Origin: an uncultured Pelagibacteraceae bacterium
GTDB taxonomy: Bacteria; Pseudomonadota; Alphaproteobacteria; Pelagibacterales; Pelagibacteraceae
DNA length: 64,000 bases
Assembly (NCBI GenBank): GCA_902586125.1
Contig: CACIGI010000005.1
Span: forward strand, 1 to 64,000
Direction: 5' to 3'
Each line of letters starts with the position of its first letter. The first letter of the stretch is position 1. A model generated the notes under the pieces. The model saw only the letters and a program-made list of their open reading frames with translations. It was not told where the DNA came from and made no database searches. A program made the translations under genes and the position numbers. This document shows positions 1-9,863 of this stretch, in pieces.

Positions 1-1
1 T

Positions 2-826
2 TTCAACGCCGATAATTTTATTGAGGACTTATTATCAAATTATGATGAAGGTTCAAAAATCGTAGATATAAGTAGTAATTTGAAGATCGATATTGAAAAA
101 ATTTTTTTAGATAGTGAGTATTATCTAACAGATTTTAAGGGAGATATTTTAATCAAAAATAGTGAAATACAAAAAGCTTCTTTAATAGGAAGTTTTTTAA
201 AAAATAAAAAACTCAAATTAACAATCAATAGTGTTGATAGTAATAAAATCACCACCTTGTTTGTTGATGAGGCAAAACCTTTTGTAAAAAGATATAAATT
301 TATAAAGGGTTTCGATGAGGGATCACTCGATTTTTATAGCTCAAAAAAATCAAAAAAATCTGTTTCGCAAGTAAAAATTTATGATTTCAAATTAAAAGAG
401 CTACCTATATTGACAAAAATTCTTACACTTGCATCCTTACAAGGTATTGCAGATATTTTATCTGGAGAAGGAATACGTTTCACAGAATTTGAGATGAACT
501 TTAGGAATGAGGGCAATTTGATGACCATTGATGAGATTTATGCAATTGGTCCATCAATATCTATTTTAATGGAGGGCTATGTTGAAAAAAATAAATTAGT
601 TAGTTTAAAGGGCACATTGGTGCCAGCCACAACAATTAATAATTTTATTGGTTCATTACCTGTGCTAGGTGAAGTATTAGTTGGAAAAAAAACTGGTGAG
701 GGAGTATTTGGAGTAAGTTTTAAGATCAAAGGCCCACCAAAAAATTTAAAGACTTCAGTAAATCCCGTCAAAACTTTAACACCCAGATTTATTACAAGAA
801 CATTGGAAAAAATTAAAAAGAATTAA
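2..826 (+). CDS. AsmA-like C-terminal domain protein (5'-truncated)
   Basis: The reading frame is open from base 2 with no start in the window, so this is the last 274 residues of a longer gene. The final 100 residues (GxxIxxxGxxVPA, then NNFIGSLPVLGEVLVG, GEGVFGVSFKIKGP and VNPVKTLTPRF) match the end of the DUF3971/AsmA_2 (YhdP-like) group. These are large inner-membrane-anchored periplasmic proteins thought to help carry phospholipids to the outer membrane. That role is family knowledge. The gene is convergent with tyrS and the two coding regions overlap by four bases. I am confident of the family, less so of the exact subgroup, because the N-terminus is outside the window. Confidence 0.8.
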   Translation, partial: FNADNFIEDLLSNYDEGSKIVDISSNLKIDIEKIFLDSEYYLTDFKGDILIKNSEIQKASLIGSFLKNKKLKLTINSVDSNKITTLFVDEAKPFVKRYKFIKGFDEGSLDFYSSKKSKKSVSQVKIYDFKLKELPILTKILTLASLQGIADILSGEGIRFTEFEMNFRNEGNLMTIDEIYAIGPSISILMEGYVEKNKLVSLKGTLVPATTINNFIGSLPVLGEVLVGKKTGEGVFGVSFKIKGPPKNLKTSVNPVKTLTPRFITRTLEKIKKN

Positions 827-2052
827 CTTAACTCAATTTTTAAATGTCTTTTTTTTCCCACAGAAAGCTTTAAATAATTTTGTCTGAATAATTCATAAGA
901 AATAATCAGATTTTCTTGAGATATAATTTCATCATTCAGTTTTATTGCATTTCCTTTAATAAGTCGTCTGATTTCGCTCTTTGAATTTTCTAATTTAGAT
1001 AAGATCACGAGATCTATAATACTCATTTTATTTTCAATATCAGTTTTCTTAATTTTAATTGAAGGTAAATTTGAACCAAGCGAAGTTCCTGAGAAAGCTT
1101 CTTTTGCCGCTTGCTCTGAACTTTTAGCAGCTTTTAGACCATGAAGCATAGCAGTCGTCTCATTAGCTAGCCTAATTTTAAGTTCATTAATGTTCTCATC
1201 CTTCATTTTATCAATTACTTCAATATCTAGATCAGTGAACATTTTTAAAAATTTTATTACATCTCTGTCATCAATATTTCTCCAAAATTGCCAATAGTCA
1301 TATGATGATAATAATTTATCATCTAACCAAATAGCACCTGACTCAGTTTTTCCCATTTTTGCTCCTGAGGATAGTGTAATGAGAGGGGTAGTTAAACCAT
1401 AAGCTTGTTTACTAGAATATCTTTTTATAAGTTCTGTTCCATTTACAATGTTTCCCCATTGATCAGAACCCCCTATTTGTAAGGAACAATTCTCTTTTTT
1501 ATTAAGCTCTAAAAAATCATAAGCTTGCAAAATCATATAATTAAATTCCATATAACTTAAAGATTGTTCTCTATCCAATCTCGTTTTAACACTTTCGAAA
1601 GTAAGCATTTTATTAATTGTAAAATGTTTTCCTATTTCTCTTAAAAATGAAATATAATTTAAATTTTTAAGCCAGGAATAATTATTTACAAAAATAGGTT
1701 TTGTTTTTGTATCGTTATTATTTAAAAATTTTTTTAATATTTTTTCAATATTTTTTGTATTTTTATCTATTTCTTTTTCAGTTAAAATTTTTCTTGTTTT
1801 GTCTTTGCCTGAAGGATCTCCAATTCTGGTAGTCCCTCCACCTAATAAGACAATCGGTCTGTGCCCATATTTTTGAAGAAGTCTAAGACACATGATTTGA
1901 AGCAAACTTCCAACATGAAGACTTTCAGCAGTACAATCGAAACCTATGTAACCTTTAATTTTTTCTTTATTTATTAATTTGGATAATTCGTTTTCATTTG
2001 TGCATTGATAGAAGTAGCCTCTATCTTTAAATTCTTTTAAAAATTTATCCAT
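823..2052 (-). CDS. tyrS: Tyrosyl-tRNA synthetase
   Basis: Class I aminoacyl-tRNA synthetase that charges tRNA-Tyr in the cytoplasm. The HIGH-type motif is HVGS at residues 46-49 (context FDCTAESLHVGS). The KMSKS-type loop is KMGKT. The binding-pocket segment GGSDQWGN and a C-terminal S4 RNA-binding domain (SEIRRLIKGNAIKLN) are present. The length of about 409 aa is normal. The frame extends six codons upstream to a TTG at 2070, but the ATG at 2052 gives the normal N-terminus and is preferred. The gene is divergent from anmK across about 47 bases. Confidence 0.97.
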   Translation of the reverse strand: MDKFLKEFKDRGYFYQCTNENELSKLINKEKIKGYIGFDCTAESLHVGSLLQIMCLRLLQKYGHRPIVLLGGGTTRIGDPSGKDKTRKILTEKEIDKNTKNIEKILKKFLNNNDTKTKPIFVNNYSWLKNLNYISFLREIGKHFTINKMLTFESVKTRLDREQSLSYMEFNYMILQAYDFLELNKKENCSLQIGGSDQWGNIVNGTELIKRYSSKQAYGLTTPLITLSSGAKMGKTESGAIWLDDKLLSSYDYWQFWRNIDDRDVIKFLKMFTDLDIEVIDKMKDENINELKIRLANETTAMLHGLKAAKSSEQAAKEAFSGTSLGSNLPSIKIKKTDIENKMSIIDLVILSKLENSKSEIRRLIKGNAIKLNDEIISQENLIISYELFRQNYLKLSVGKKRHLKIELS

Positions 2053-2099
2053 AAGTCTATAGTTCCACAATATACATTATTTAATAAAAAAAAATAAGA

Positions 2100-3245
2100 A
2101 TGGATGAGATTTATACAGCAATGGGTTTGATGAGTGGTACCTCATCGGATGGAGTAGATGTATCCATAATTAAGTCAGATGGTGATCAAGAATTTTCAGT
2201 ATTAATCGATAAATACTTTCAATATGATGAAGAATTAACTCAAAAAATACTTAAAATTAGGGATAAAATCTTAAATCCAGATGATTTAACCAAATATCAA
2301 GTTGAAATCAAAGATTTAGAAAGAGAAATAACTTTATTTCATTTTAAGGCCGTTAATAAATGCCTTGAACTATCAAAATCTGATGTTGATTTAATTGGTT
2401 TCCATGGTCAAACAATATTTCATGCCCCAGAAAAAAAAATTACAAAACAATTGGGTGACGGATTGCTACTATCTCAATTAACGAAAAAGAAAGTTATTTA
2501 TAATTTTAGACAAAATGATTTAGAAAACGGGGGGCAGGGTGCTCCTCTAGCGCCAATCTTTCATAATGCTCTAGCTAATGAATTAAATAAAAAATTTAAT
2601 TTAGGTTTTCCAATGAATATTCTTAATATTGGAGGTATTTCTAATGTCACTTCTACAATAGAATATAATAATTTGGGTTTAGAAGAAAAAATTTATGCCT
2701 ATGATATTGGACCTGGTAATTGTTTGATAGACGAATGGATGAGAAAAAATTCGAAAAAAGGGTATGACAAAGAAGGTTTAGTAGCAAGATCTGGAAAAAC
2801 AGACAAATTAATTTTAAATCAGGCTTTGGACAATTTTGTTGAACAATCTAATTTTGAAAAATCTTTAGATATTAAACATTTTGATATTTTTTTTGCAAAA
2901 GGACTTTCATTAGAGGATGGTGCTGCAACCATTACTGATTTCACCGCTAAATTAATTTCCAATGGAATGAATTTTATTGACAATAAGAATAATTCTCAAA
3001 AAAGTAAATGGTTAGTATGTGGGGGAGGAAGAAAAAATAAGTATCTCTTAGAAAGTATAAAAAATAATTTTGATGATATAAATCTTAATTCAATTGATCA
3101 ATATGAATTAGACGGAGACTTTATCGAGTCTCAAGCTTTTGCTTTTTTAGCAATAAGATCACTAAAAGGTATGCCCATTTCATTTCCAAATACAACTAGA
3201 TGTAAAAAACCGGTGACTGGTGGAGTTTTAGTAAAAAATTTTTAA
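2100..3245 (+). CDS. anmK: Anhydro-N-acetylmuramic acid kinase
   Basis: Phosphorylates and opens 1,6-anhydro-MurNAc to MurNAc-6-phosphate in peptidoglycan recycling. The 381-aa protein starts with the family signature GLMSGTSSDGVDV. It carries the ASKHA-fold motifs NIGGISNVT and AYDIGPGNCLIDEWM, and a C-terminal GGGRKN loop. It is divergent from tyrS, a pairing common in alphaproteobacteria, and overlaps the convergent hydrolase gene by four bases. Confidence 0.95.
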   Translation: MDEIYTAMGLMSGTSSDGVDVSIIKSDGDQEFSVLIDKYFQYDEELTQKILKIRDKILNPDDLTKYQVEIKDLEREITLFHFKAVNKCLELSKSDVDLIGFHGQTIFHAPEKKITKQLGDGLLLSQLTKKKVIYNFRQNDLENGGQGAPLAPIFHNALANELNKKFNLGFPMNILNIGGISNVTSTIEYNNLGLEEKIYAYDIGPGNCLIDEWMRKNSKKGYDKEGLVARSGKTDKLILNQALDNFVEQSNFEKSLDIKHFDIFFAKGLSLEDGAATITDFTAKLISNGMNFIDNKNNSQKSKWLVCGGGRKNKYLLESIKNNFDDINLNSIDQYELDGDFIESQAFAFLAIRSLKGMPISFPNTTRCKKPVTGGVLVKNF

Positions 3246-3898
3246 TACAAAGCTGTTTCTTTTTTTATGTATTTATCAAGAGATTTTGAAAGTGCGTTCT
3301 CATTTTTTGAAAAAAAATGATTTGCTTCTGAGATTGACTGAAATTCAACTTTAATACCTTTTTGCGCACTTAATCTTTTATTTAGTTCATTGATATGTTC
3401 AACAGGTACCAATTCATCTTTTTTTCCATAAATCATTATCCCAGAAGTTGGACACGGAGACAAAAATGAAAAATCATAAACATTTGGTTGGGGAGAGATT
3501 GCAACAAATCTATTTATCTCTGGTCTCCTCATTAAAAGTTGCATAGCAATCAGTGACCCAAAAGAAAAACCTGAAACCCAACACTGAGAATTGTCAAAAT
3601 TTTCTCTCTCTAACCAATCAAGAGCCGCTGCAGCATCCGCTAATTCACCTTGGCCATTGTCAAATTCTCCATCACTCTTTCCTACACCTCTAAAATTTAC
3701 TCTGCAAACCGAAAAATCATTTTCCATAAAAGTATGAAAAGTTTCCACAACAACTTTATTATTCATTGTTCCTCCATACTGAGGGTGTGGTTGTAAAACT
3801 AAAGCTATTGGTGAAGTGTTTTTTTTACTCTTATAATATTTGGCTTCAAGTCTACCTGCAGGTCCTGGAATAAATATTTCTAATATTTTATTTTCCAT
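3242..3898 (-). CDS. Alpha/beta hydrolase (COG2945-like)
   Basis: A 218-aa cytoplasmic alpha/beta-hydrolase. The nucleophile elbow is GFSFGS at about residue 110, with an upstream HPHPQYGGT loop carrying the oxyanion region. A likely acid lies in YGKKDELVP and the catalytic histidine in EANHFF near the C-terminus. This arrangement fits the COG2945 group of small hydrolases related to dienelactone hydrolase. The substrate cannot be told from sequence. Upstream of the start lies the iscR promoter region on the other strand. Confidence 0.8.
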   Translation of the reverse strand: MENKILEIFIPGPAGRLEAKYYKSKKNTSPIALVLQPHPQYGGTMNNKVVVETFHTFMENDFSVCRVNFRGVGKSDGEFDNGQGELADAAAALDWLERENFDNSQCWVSGFSFGSLIAMQLLMRRPEINRFVAISPQPNVYDFSFLSPCPTSGIMIYGKKDELVPVEHINELNKRLSAQKGIKVEFQSISEANHFFSKNENALSKSLDKYIKKETALY

Positions 3899-3980
3899 AA
3901 TTGTTATTGATTATTATTCTCAAAAAAAAATTAGGTTTATCACAACTGCGTGACAAAATGTTAGTTTTTTTTTACTCATG

Positions 3981-4012
3981 ATACTTGACTATTTTGGTCA
4001 GGTTTATATATA
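3981..4012 (+). promoter_or_regulatory. iscR-suf promoter with IscR-type operator
   Basis: A -35 box TTGACT (3985-3990) and a -10 box TATATA (4007-4012) are separated by 16 bases. Over the -35 lies ATACTTGACTATTTTGGTCA (3981-4000) followed by GGTTTAT, closely matching the known type 1 IscR consensus (GACT, five bases, AGTC, with flanking ATA and TAT). TGAC (3986-3989) and GTCA (3997-4000) form the core dyad. This suggests feedback repression by the product of the gene directly downstream. The boxes are visible; the binding is inferred. Confidence 0.65.
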
Positions 4013-4032
4013 CCCCAGTAAAATAAAGAATT

Positions 4033-4458
4033 ATGAGACTAACTTCTAAAGGCAGATATGCGGTAATGGCTTTAGTGGATCTGGCTAGGTTTGATGGAAT
4101 TAATCCAGTTTCTCTAAGGGATATATCTTTAAGACAAAGCATTTCGTTAGATTATTTAGAACAAATTTTTTCAAAATTGAGAAAAAAAGAAATTGTTCAA
4201 AGCGTTAGAGGAACTCAAGGTGGATATATATTAAATAGGAAAGCAAAAGAAATAAAATTAACAAATATTTTTGATGCAGTAGATGAAAAAGTAAAAACTG
4301 TCCAATGTAAAAAAGAGTCAAAAAAAGGATGCAATGGTAAATCTACAAAATGTTTAACTCACAATCTTTGGGATGAACTTGAAACTCACATCAATAATTT
4401 TTTTGATAAAAAAAGTTTAGACGACTTAGTAAAAGAAAATTTTGAAAGAAGATTATAA
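4033..4458 (+). CDS. iscR: Rrf2-family regulator, IscR-type
   Basis: A 141-aa winged-helix regulator. The N-terminus [18 protein letters not shown] is typical of IscR. The C-terminal half holds three cysteines and a histidine in [11 protein letters not shown]...KCLTH, spaced like the [2Fe-2S] ligands of IscR (C-x5-C-x5-C-x2-H). It is the first gene of the Suf operon, overlaps or abuts sufB, and has an IscR-like operator in its own promoter. The likely job is to sense Fe-S status and set suf expression. Confidence 0.9.
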   Translation: MRLTSKGRYAVMALVDLARFDGINPVSLRDISLRQSISLDYLEQIFSKLRKKEIVQSVRGTQGGYILNRKAKEIKLTNIFDAVDEKVKTVQCKKESKKGCNGKSTKCLTHNLWDELETHINNFFDKKSLDDLVKENFERRL

Positions 4459-4459
4459 A

Positions 4460-5902
4460 ATGGATACTAGAGAAAAAGATATAGAAAATTTAAAAGATTA
4501 TAAATACGGTTTTACAACTGATATTGAAAATATTAAAGCACCAAAAGGTCTAAATGAAAATATAATTAAGTTTATTTCAAATATTAAAAAAGAACCTAAA
4601 TGGATGTTGGATTTTAGATTAAAAGCATTTGAACGATTTAAGCTTCTCAAAGAACCTGACTGGCAAAAACCTAAGTATCCTAAAATTAATTATCAAGATT
4701 TATATTACTATTCGGCTCCGAAAAGCATGAAGGATAAACCTAAGAGCTTAGATGAATTAGATCCTAAACTTTTAGAAACTTATAATAAATTAGGAATTCC
4801 CCTTCAAGAGCAAGCAAGATTAAATGGAATAGCTGTAGATGCAGTATTTGATTCTGTTTCAGTAGCCACAACATTTAAAGGTGAATTAACAAAACATGGA
4901 ATTATTTTTTGTTCAATGTCAGAAGCAATACAAAAACATCCTGATTTAGTAAAAAAATATTTAGGAACAGTAATTCCAACAACAGATCATTTTTTTGCGA
5001 CATTAAACTCTGCAGTTTTTACCGATGGATCATTTGTTTATATTCCTGAGGGTGTAAAGTGTCCAATGGAGCTCTCGACGTATTTTAGAATTAATGCATC
5101 AGAAACTGGTCAATTTGAAAGAACTTTAATTATTGCTGATAAAGGAAGTTATGTGAGTTATTTAGAGGGCTGTACTGCACCGATGAGAGATGAAAATCAA
5201 TTACACGCTGCTAACGTTGAACTAATAGCTCTTGATGATGCAGAGATTAAATATTCAACTGTTCAAAACTGGTACCCGGGAGATGAAAATGGAAAAGGGG
5301 GAATTTATAATTTTGTAACTAAAAGAGGACTATGTAAGGGAAAAAATTCTAAGATTTCTTGGACACAGGTAGAGACAGGTTCTGCTATAACTTGGAAATA
5401 TCCTAGTTGTATTTTAAAGGGTGATAACTCAATTGGAGAATTTTATTCAATAGCAATTACAAATAATCATCAAAAAGCAGATACTGGAACAAAGATGATC
5501 CATCTTGGTAAAAATACTAAAAGCAAAATAATTTCTAAAGGTATTAGTGCTGGATTTTCTGATATGACCTATAGAGGATTAGTAGATATAAATTCAAAAG
5601 CAAAAAATTCTAGTAACTATACTCAATGTGACTCTCTTTTAATGGGAAATAAATGCGGAGCACACACTGTCCCTTACATAAAGAACAAAAATTTTGACTC
5701 AAATGTTGCTCATGAAGCAACAACGTCAAAAATAAGTGAAGAGCAATTGCACTATTGTCAACAAAGAGGATTAAATCCTGAGGAAGCTGTTGGGTTAATC
5801 GTTAATGGATTTTGCAAAGAAGTTCTTCAGCAATTACCAATGGAGTTTGCTGTAGAGGCACAAAAACTTGTTGGAATTAGTCTTGAAGGGAGCGTGGGTT
5901 AA
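4460..5902 (+). CDS. sufB: Fe-S cluster assembly protein SufB
   Basis: Core subunit of the SufBC2D scaffold that builds Fe-S clusters in the cytoplasm. The roughly 480-aa product has the expected family blocks, including [32 protein letters not shown], and C-terminal [23 protein letters not shown]. The frame is open back to an ATG at 4442 inside iscR. I prefer the ATG at 4460, one base after the iscR stop, because it gives the usual N-terminus and a cleaner gene junction. sufC begins at the last base of the stop codon. Confidence 0.95.
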   Translation: MDTREKDIENLKDYKYGFTTDIENIKAPKGLNENIIKFISNIKKEPKWMLDFRLKAFERFKLLKEPDWQKPKYPKINYQDLYYYSAPKSMKDKPKSLDELDPKLLETYNKLGIPLQEQARLNGIAVDAVFDSVSVATTFKGELTKHGIIFCSMSEAIQKHPDLVKKYLGTVIPTTDHFFATLNSAVFTDGSFVYIPEGVKCPMELSTYFRINASETGQFERTLIIADKGSYVSYLEGCTAPMRDENQLHAANVELIALDDAEIKYSTVQNWYPGDENGKGGIYNFVTKRGLCKGKNSKISWTQVETGSAITWKYPSCILKGDNSIGEFYSIAITNNHQKADTGTKMIHLGKNTKSKIISKGISAGFSDMTYRGLVDINSKAKNSSNYTQCDSLLMGNKCGAHTVPYIKNKNFDSNVAHEATTSKISEEQLHYCQQRGLNPEEAVGLIVNGFCKEVLQQLPMEFAVEAQKLVGISLEGSVG

Positions 5903-6636
5903 TGCTGAAAATAAATAACTTAAACGCAAATGTTAAAAATAAGTCAATTTTAAAGGGATTTTCACTAAATATAAACCCAGGTGAGGTTCATGCAATAATG
6001 GGTCCTAATGGCTCTGGAAAAAGTACGTTATCTAATATTTTATCGGGAAAAAAAGGTTACGAGGTATCTGGAGAAATATTATTTGAAAATAAAAATTTAT
6101 TTGAACTTGAAACTGAGGAAAGAGCGCACAAAGGTATATTTTTAGCCTTCCAATACCCTTTAGAAATTCCTGGGGTAAATACTAATATTTTTTTAAAGAC
6201 TTCTCTAAATGCAATTAGAAAAGCTCGTGGACTAAAAGAACTTGATGCTATCGAGTTTTTAAAACTCGTAAAAGAAAAAGCTAAAGAACTGAAATTTGAT
6301 GAAGAAAAACTTAATAGGCAATTAAATGTAGGCTTCTCTGGTGGAGAAAAGAAGAAAAATGAAATTCTACAAATGTCAATGCTAGCGCCAAAACTTTCAA
6401 TTTTAGATGAAACAGACTCAGGTTTAGATATAGATGCTCTAAAAATAGTTGCAGATGGTGTAAACACATCAAGGAATAATGAAAATTCTTTTTTAATCAT
6501 TACTCATTATCAAAGACTATTAGATTATATTAAGCCAGATTTCGTTCACGTTTTAATGAATGGAAGGATTATCAAATCAGGTGGACCTGAACTTGCAGAA
6601 GAATTAGAAAAAAAAGGATATGAGAGTTTTAATTAG
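5902..6636 (+). CDS. sufC: Fe-S assembly ATPase SufC
   Basis: ABC-type ATPase of the SufBCD complex. The 244-aa protein has Walker A GPNGSGKST (about residues 34-42), a Q-loop in AFQYP, the ABC signature in FSGGEKKKNEIL and Walker B LSILDETDSGLD, all diagnostic of SufC. The start shares one base with the sufB stop (TAATG), and sufD starts at the next base after its stop, so the three subunits are probably translationally coupled. Confidence 0.96.
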   Translation: MLKINNLNANVKNKSILKGFSLNINPGEVHAIMGPNGSGKSTLSNILSGKKGYEVSGEILFENKNLFELETEERAHKGIFLAFQYPLEIPGVNTNIFLKTSLNAIRKARGLKELDAIEFLKLVKEKAKELKFDEEKLNRQLNVGFSGGEKKKNEILQMSMLAPKLSILDETDSGLDIDALKIVADGVNTSRNNENSFLIITHYQRLLDYIKPDFVHVLMNGRIIKSGGPELAEELEKKGYESFN

Positions 6637-7884
6637 ATGAAGGAACAATTAAAAATAGATTTTAACAAAATTAAAGAAGTTTCTAATTTTTCTAATAGAG
6701 ATATTGAGATAAAAAAATCTTACCTAAATAAATTCATTGAAAATGGTTTCCCAAATAGAAAACAAGAAAACTGGAAGTTTTTAGATATAAATCAAATAAT
6801 TAGTAATAATATTTCAGATTTGAGCTTTTATAATGATTATTCAATTGAAAATAAGATTGATTCATCAATTTTTATAGATGATTTAGAACATAATAAAATT
6901 ATTTTTATTAATGGAAGAATTGAAAAAATTGACTTTAGTTATGAGGATAAAAAACAGATTGAAATAATTGAGGATTCTTACACAAATGATAAGTCTGAAA
7001 ACAATAATTCATTAATTGATTTAAATATTGCATTAAGTAATAAACATTCTAAAATTTTAATTAAAAAAGGCTACTCATTTAAAAAACCCTTGATCATTTA
7101 TCATTTAACCAATGAGAAAATGAAATCAAAGAATATTAATTTAAGATTAGATTTTGAGCTTGAACAAAACAGTACACTAAAGTTAATTGATTTCTTCAGT
7201 GATGATAGTGAAAAAAATTTTATGAATATTTTTTACAATTTTAATTTGGATAAAGATGCGATTCTTAAAAATTATAAAATTGATAAGTCGTTGAATAAAA
7301 ATTTAAAATATTCATTTAATAATATAAATCAAAAACAAAATAGTATTTCTGAAACTTTTATTTTTTCTGCAGGCTCAGACTATTTCAAAAATGAGATAAA
7401 TTGTAATCTAAAAGGCGAATATTCTTCAGCATTTATAAATGGCATTTTTTCATTAGATGATAATAAACAGCACGAAATAAGAACTACTATAAATCATTTG
7501 GTTGAAAATACAAAAAGTTATCAGTTAATAAAAAGTGTGCTTGGAAAAAATACAAAGTCTGCTTATCAAGGAAGAATATATGTAGACTCAAAGGCTCAGA
7601 AAACAGATGGATATCAATTAAGTAAAGCAATTTTGTTAGATGAAACCTCAGAGTTTAACGCAAAACCTGAATTAGAAATTTATGCTGATGATGTTAAATG
7701 TTCTCATGGATCAGCATCTGGTAGTCTTGATGATAATTCAATTTTTTATTTAATGTCTAGAGGACTAAATTATAAACAAGCTAAAGGACTATTAATAAAT
7801 GGTTTTTTGCTTGATGTAATCGAAAAGATTACTGACGCTGAAATTAAAGATTTATTAAAAAAAATGATTGGTTTAAAAAAATGA
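6637..7884 (+). CDS. sufD: Fe-S assembly protein SufD
   Basis: Third subunit of the SufBC2D scaffold, 415 aa. The N-terminal two thirds is poorly conserved and very rich in Asn, Lys and Ile. The C-terminal third has the family core: YQGRIYVDSKAQKTDGYQ, then EIYADDVKCSHGSASG and a final YLMSRGLNYKQAKGLL block. It sits directly between sufC and sufS and overlaps sufS by four bases (ATGA). Confidence 0.93.
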   Translation: MKEQLKIDFNKIKEVSNFSNRDIEIKKSYLNKFIENGFPNRKQENWKFLDINQIISNNISDLSFYNDYSIENKIDSSIFIDDLEHNKIIFINGRIEKIDFSYEDKKQIEIIEDSYTNDKSENNNSLIDLNIALSNKHSKILIKKGYSFKKPLIIYHLTNEKMKSKNINLRLDFELEQNSTLKLIDFFSDDSEKNFMNIFYNFNLDKDAILKNYKIDKSLNKNLKYSFNNINQKQNSISETFIFSAGSDYFKNEINCNLKGEYSSAFINGIFSLDDNKQHEIRTTINHLVENTKSYQLIKSVLGKNTKSAYQGRIYVDSKAQKTDGYQLSKAILLDETSEFNAKPELEIYADDVKCSHGSASGSLDDNSIFYLMSRGLNYKQAKGLLINGFLLDVIEKITDAEIKDLLKKMIGLKK

Positions 7885-9101
7885 ACATAGATAATATTAA
7901 AAAAGAGTTTCCTATCTTTGATGAAAAGATACAAAACAATGATCTAGTTTATTTGGACAGTGCTAATTCTTCTCAAAAACCTAAAGTTGTTATTGATAGA
8001 ATAAATGAATTCTACACTAAAGAATTTTCAAATGTGGGCAGAAGTATTCATTATTTGGCAGTGGCAGCTACAAATTTATACGAAAATACACGATCTTCTG
8101 TCCAAAAATACATTAATGCAAAAGATAAAAATGAGATTGTATTTACTAAGGGTGCAACAGAAGCCCTCAATTTAGTTGCTAATACACTTGGCCAAAAGTA
8201 TTTGAATGAAGGTGACGAAATTTTACTCACTGAGTTAGAGCATCATTCAAATTATGTACCATGGCACTATTTGAGAAAATCAAAAAATATAAAGATTAAT
8301 TTTGCTGAAATAAATGGAGAGGGAGAAATTCCAATTGAAAATATTGAAAAAAAAATTACGCCAAAAACAAAGGTGATTGCCATTAATCATCTATCGAATG
8401 TCACTGGTGCAATCCTACCAATCAAAGAGATTACTGAGCTAGCACACGCAAAAGATATAATTGTTGTTGTAGATGGATGTCAAGGTGCACCACATTTAAA
8501 ACTTGATGTGCAAGATCTGGACTGTGATTTTTATGCAATTTCTTGTCATAAAATGTATGGACCGACTGGACTTGGAATTTTGTATGGAAAAAAAAAATGG
8601 CTTGAAGAATTACCACCTTATCAAGGTGGTGGTGGAATGATTAAAGAAGTTAAAAAAGATTGTATTACTTATGGTGATCTTCCAAATAAGTATGAAGCAG
8701 GCACTATGGCCACTGCACAGGTGATAGCTTTTGATAAGTCTATCAAATTTTTAGAAAGTATTGGGATTGAAAATATAATTAAACATGAAAAAGAATTAAT
8801 AGAATATGGTCAAGAAATTTTAAAGAAGAATAATTCAGTAAAAATAATTGGCAATCCAAAAAATAAAGGTGGTGTAATATCGTTTACGATTGAAGGGGTA
8901 CATCCACATGACATCGCGACAATACTTGACGAAGATGGTGTAGCTATTAGAGCTGGACACCATTGCTGTCAAATTTTACACGACAAACTCGAGATTCCTG
9001 CTAGTGCAAGAGCATCAGTAGGTGTCTATAATACTAAAAGTGATTTTGATCAATTAAATGAGTCTATAAATAAATGTAAAAAAATTTTTGATTTAAAATG
9101 A
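7881..9101 (+). CDS. sufS: Cysteine desulfurase SufS
   Basis: PLP enzyme that takes sulfur from L-cysteine as a persulfide and passes it to the Suf scaffold. The 406-aa protein shows the PLP lysine in AISCHKMYGPTGLG, an upstream ELEHHSNYVPW region and the catalytic cysteine loop RAGHHCCQ, which places it in the group II (SufS/CsdA) class. It overlaps sufD and sufU by four bases each. The presence of SufU rather than SufE as neighbour suggests SufU accepts the sulfur. Confidence 0.96.
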   Translation: MNIDNIKKEFPIFDEKIQNNDLVYLDSANSSQKPKVVIDRINEFYTKEFSNVGRSIHYLAVAATNLYENTRSSVQKYINAKDKNEIVFTKGATEALNLVANTLGQKYLNEGDEILLTELEHHSNYVPWHYLRKSKNIKINFAEINGEGEIPIENIEKKITPKTKVIAINHLSNVTGAILPIKEITELAHAKDIIVVVDGCQGAPHLKLDVQDLDCDFYAISCHKMYGPTGLGILYGKKKWLEELPPYQGGGGMIKEVKKDCITYGDLPNKYEAGTMATAQVIAFDKSIKFLESIGIENIIKHEKELIEYGQEILKKNNSVKIIGNPKNKGGVISFTIEGVHPHDIATILDEDGVAIRAGHHCCQILHDKLEIPASARASVGVYNTKSDFDQLNESINKCKKIFDLK

Positions 9102-9562
9102 ATTTAAAAGAATTATATCAAGAAATAATTTTAGAACATGGAAAAAATCCAAGGAATTTGAGGAAGACTGATAATTTTAATAAGGATGCGAAAGGGAATA
9201 ATCCTTTATGTGGGGATAATGTGCATGTTTATTTAAAACTGAACAATCAAAGAAAAGTTGAAGATATTTCTTTTGAAGGAAGTGGTTGTGCAATATCAAT
9301 GGCTTCAGCTTCAATAATGACAGATTTGATTAAAGGCAAAAGTGACAATGAAGCAAAGGAGATCATAGATGATTTTCTTGGAATGATAAAAGAAAATCCT
9401 GAATTAAAATCTTCGATTTTAGAGGAGGATGATAAAACAAAACTAATGTGTCTATCAGGAGTAAAACAATATCCTATGAGAGTAAAATGTGCTACTTTGT
9501 CATGGCATACTTTGATTTCTGCAATGGAAGATGATGGAAAGCAAGTGAGTACAGAAGATTAA
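9098..9562 (+). CDS. sufU: SufU / NifU-N family Fe-S assembly protein
   Basis: A 154-aa member of the IscU/SufU fold. Conserved cysteines appear as NPLCGDN, GSGCAIS and VKCATLSWH, with the SufU-type insertion between the second and third cysteines (DDFLGMIKENPELK region). In systems of this type SufU acts as the sulfur acceptor for SufS. It overlaps sufS by four bases and is followed closely by the DUF59 gene. Confidence 0.92.
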   Translation: MNLKELYQEIILEHGKNPRNLRKTDNFNKDAKGNNPLCGDNVHVYLKLNNQRKVEDISFEGSGCAISMASASIMTDLIKGKSDNEAKEIIDDFLGMIKENPELKSSILEEDDKTKLMCLSGVKQYPMRVKCATLSWHTLISAMEDDGKQVSTED

Positions 9563-9566
9563 TATT

Positions 9567-9863
9567 ATGGAAATAAAAGAAAAAATTATAAATGAAATTA
9601 GAAAAATTTATGATCCTGAGTTACCAGTTAATATCTATGAACTTGGTTTAATTTATGATATTCAGATTAAAGGAAAAAAAGCTGAAATTAAAATGACTTT
9701 AACTACACCAAATTGTCCTGTTGCAGAGAGTTTACCAAAAGAGGTAAAAGAAGGAGCTATGCAAGTTGAGGAAATTGATGATGTTGATCTTCAACTAGTT
9801 TGGAACCCACCTTGGAATAAAGATATGATGTCAGATGCTGCTAAGTTGGAGTTAAATTTATAA
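9567..9863 (+). CDS. sufT: SufT-like MIP18/DUF59 family protein
   Basis: A 98-aa one-domain DUF59 protein. Family marks are DPELPVNIYELGLIYDI near the N-terminus, then TLTTPNCPVAESL containing the conserved cysteine, and VWNPPWNKDMMSD at the end. SufT-type proteins help mature Fe-S proteins, perhaps as carriers; the biochemical role is not settled. It lies between sufU and the A-type carrier gene, with a one-base overlap with the latter, so it belongs to the operon. Confidence 0.85.
   Translation: MEIKEKIINEIRKIYDPELPVNIYELGLIYDIQIKGKKAEIKMTLTTPNCPVAESLPKEVKEGAMQVEEIDDVDLQLVWNPPWNKDMMSDAAKLELNL

Noticed and set aside
2053-2070. TTG-led N-terminal extension of tyrS
   Set aside because: Six extra residues are not part of the family and the ATG at 2052 gives the usual start.
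4442-4459. Upstream ATG of sufB inside iscR
   Set aside because: It gives a short, non-family extension; the ATG at 4460 directly after the iscR stop is better.
6057-6500. 147-codon frame opposite sufC
   Set aside because: Phe/Ser-rich shadow of the sufC sequence without a ribosome site.
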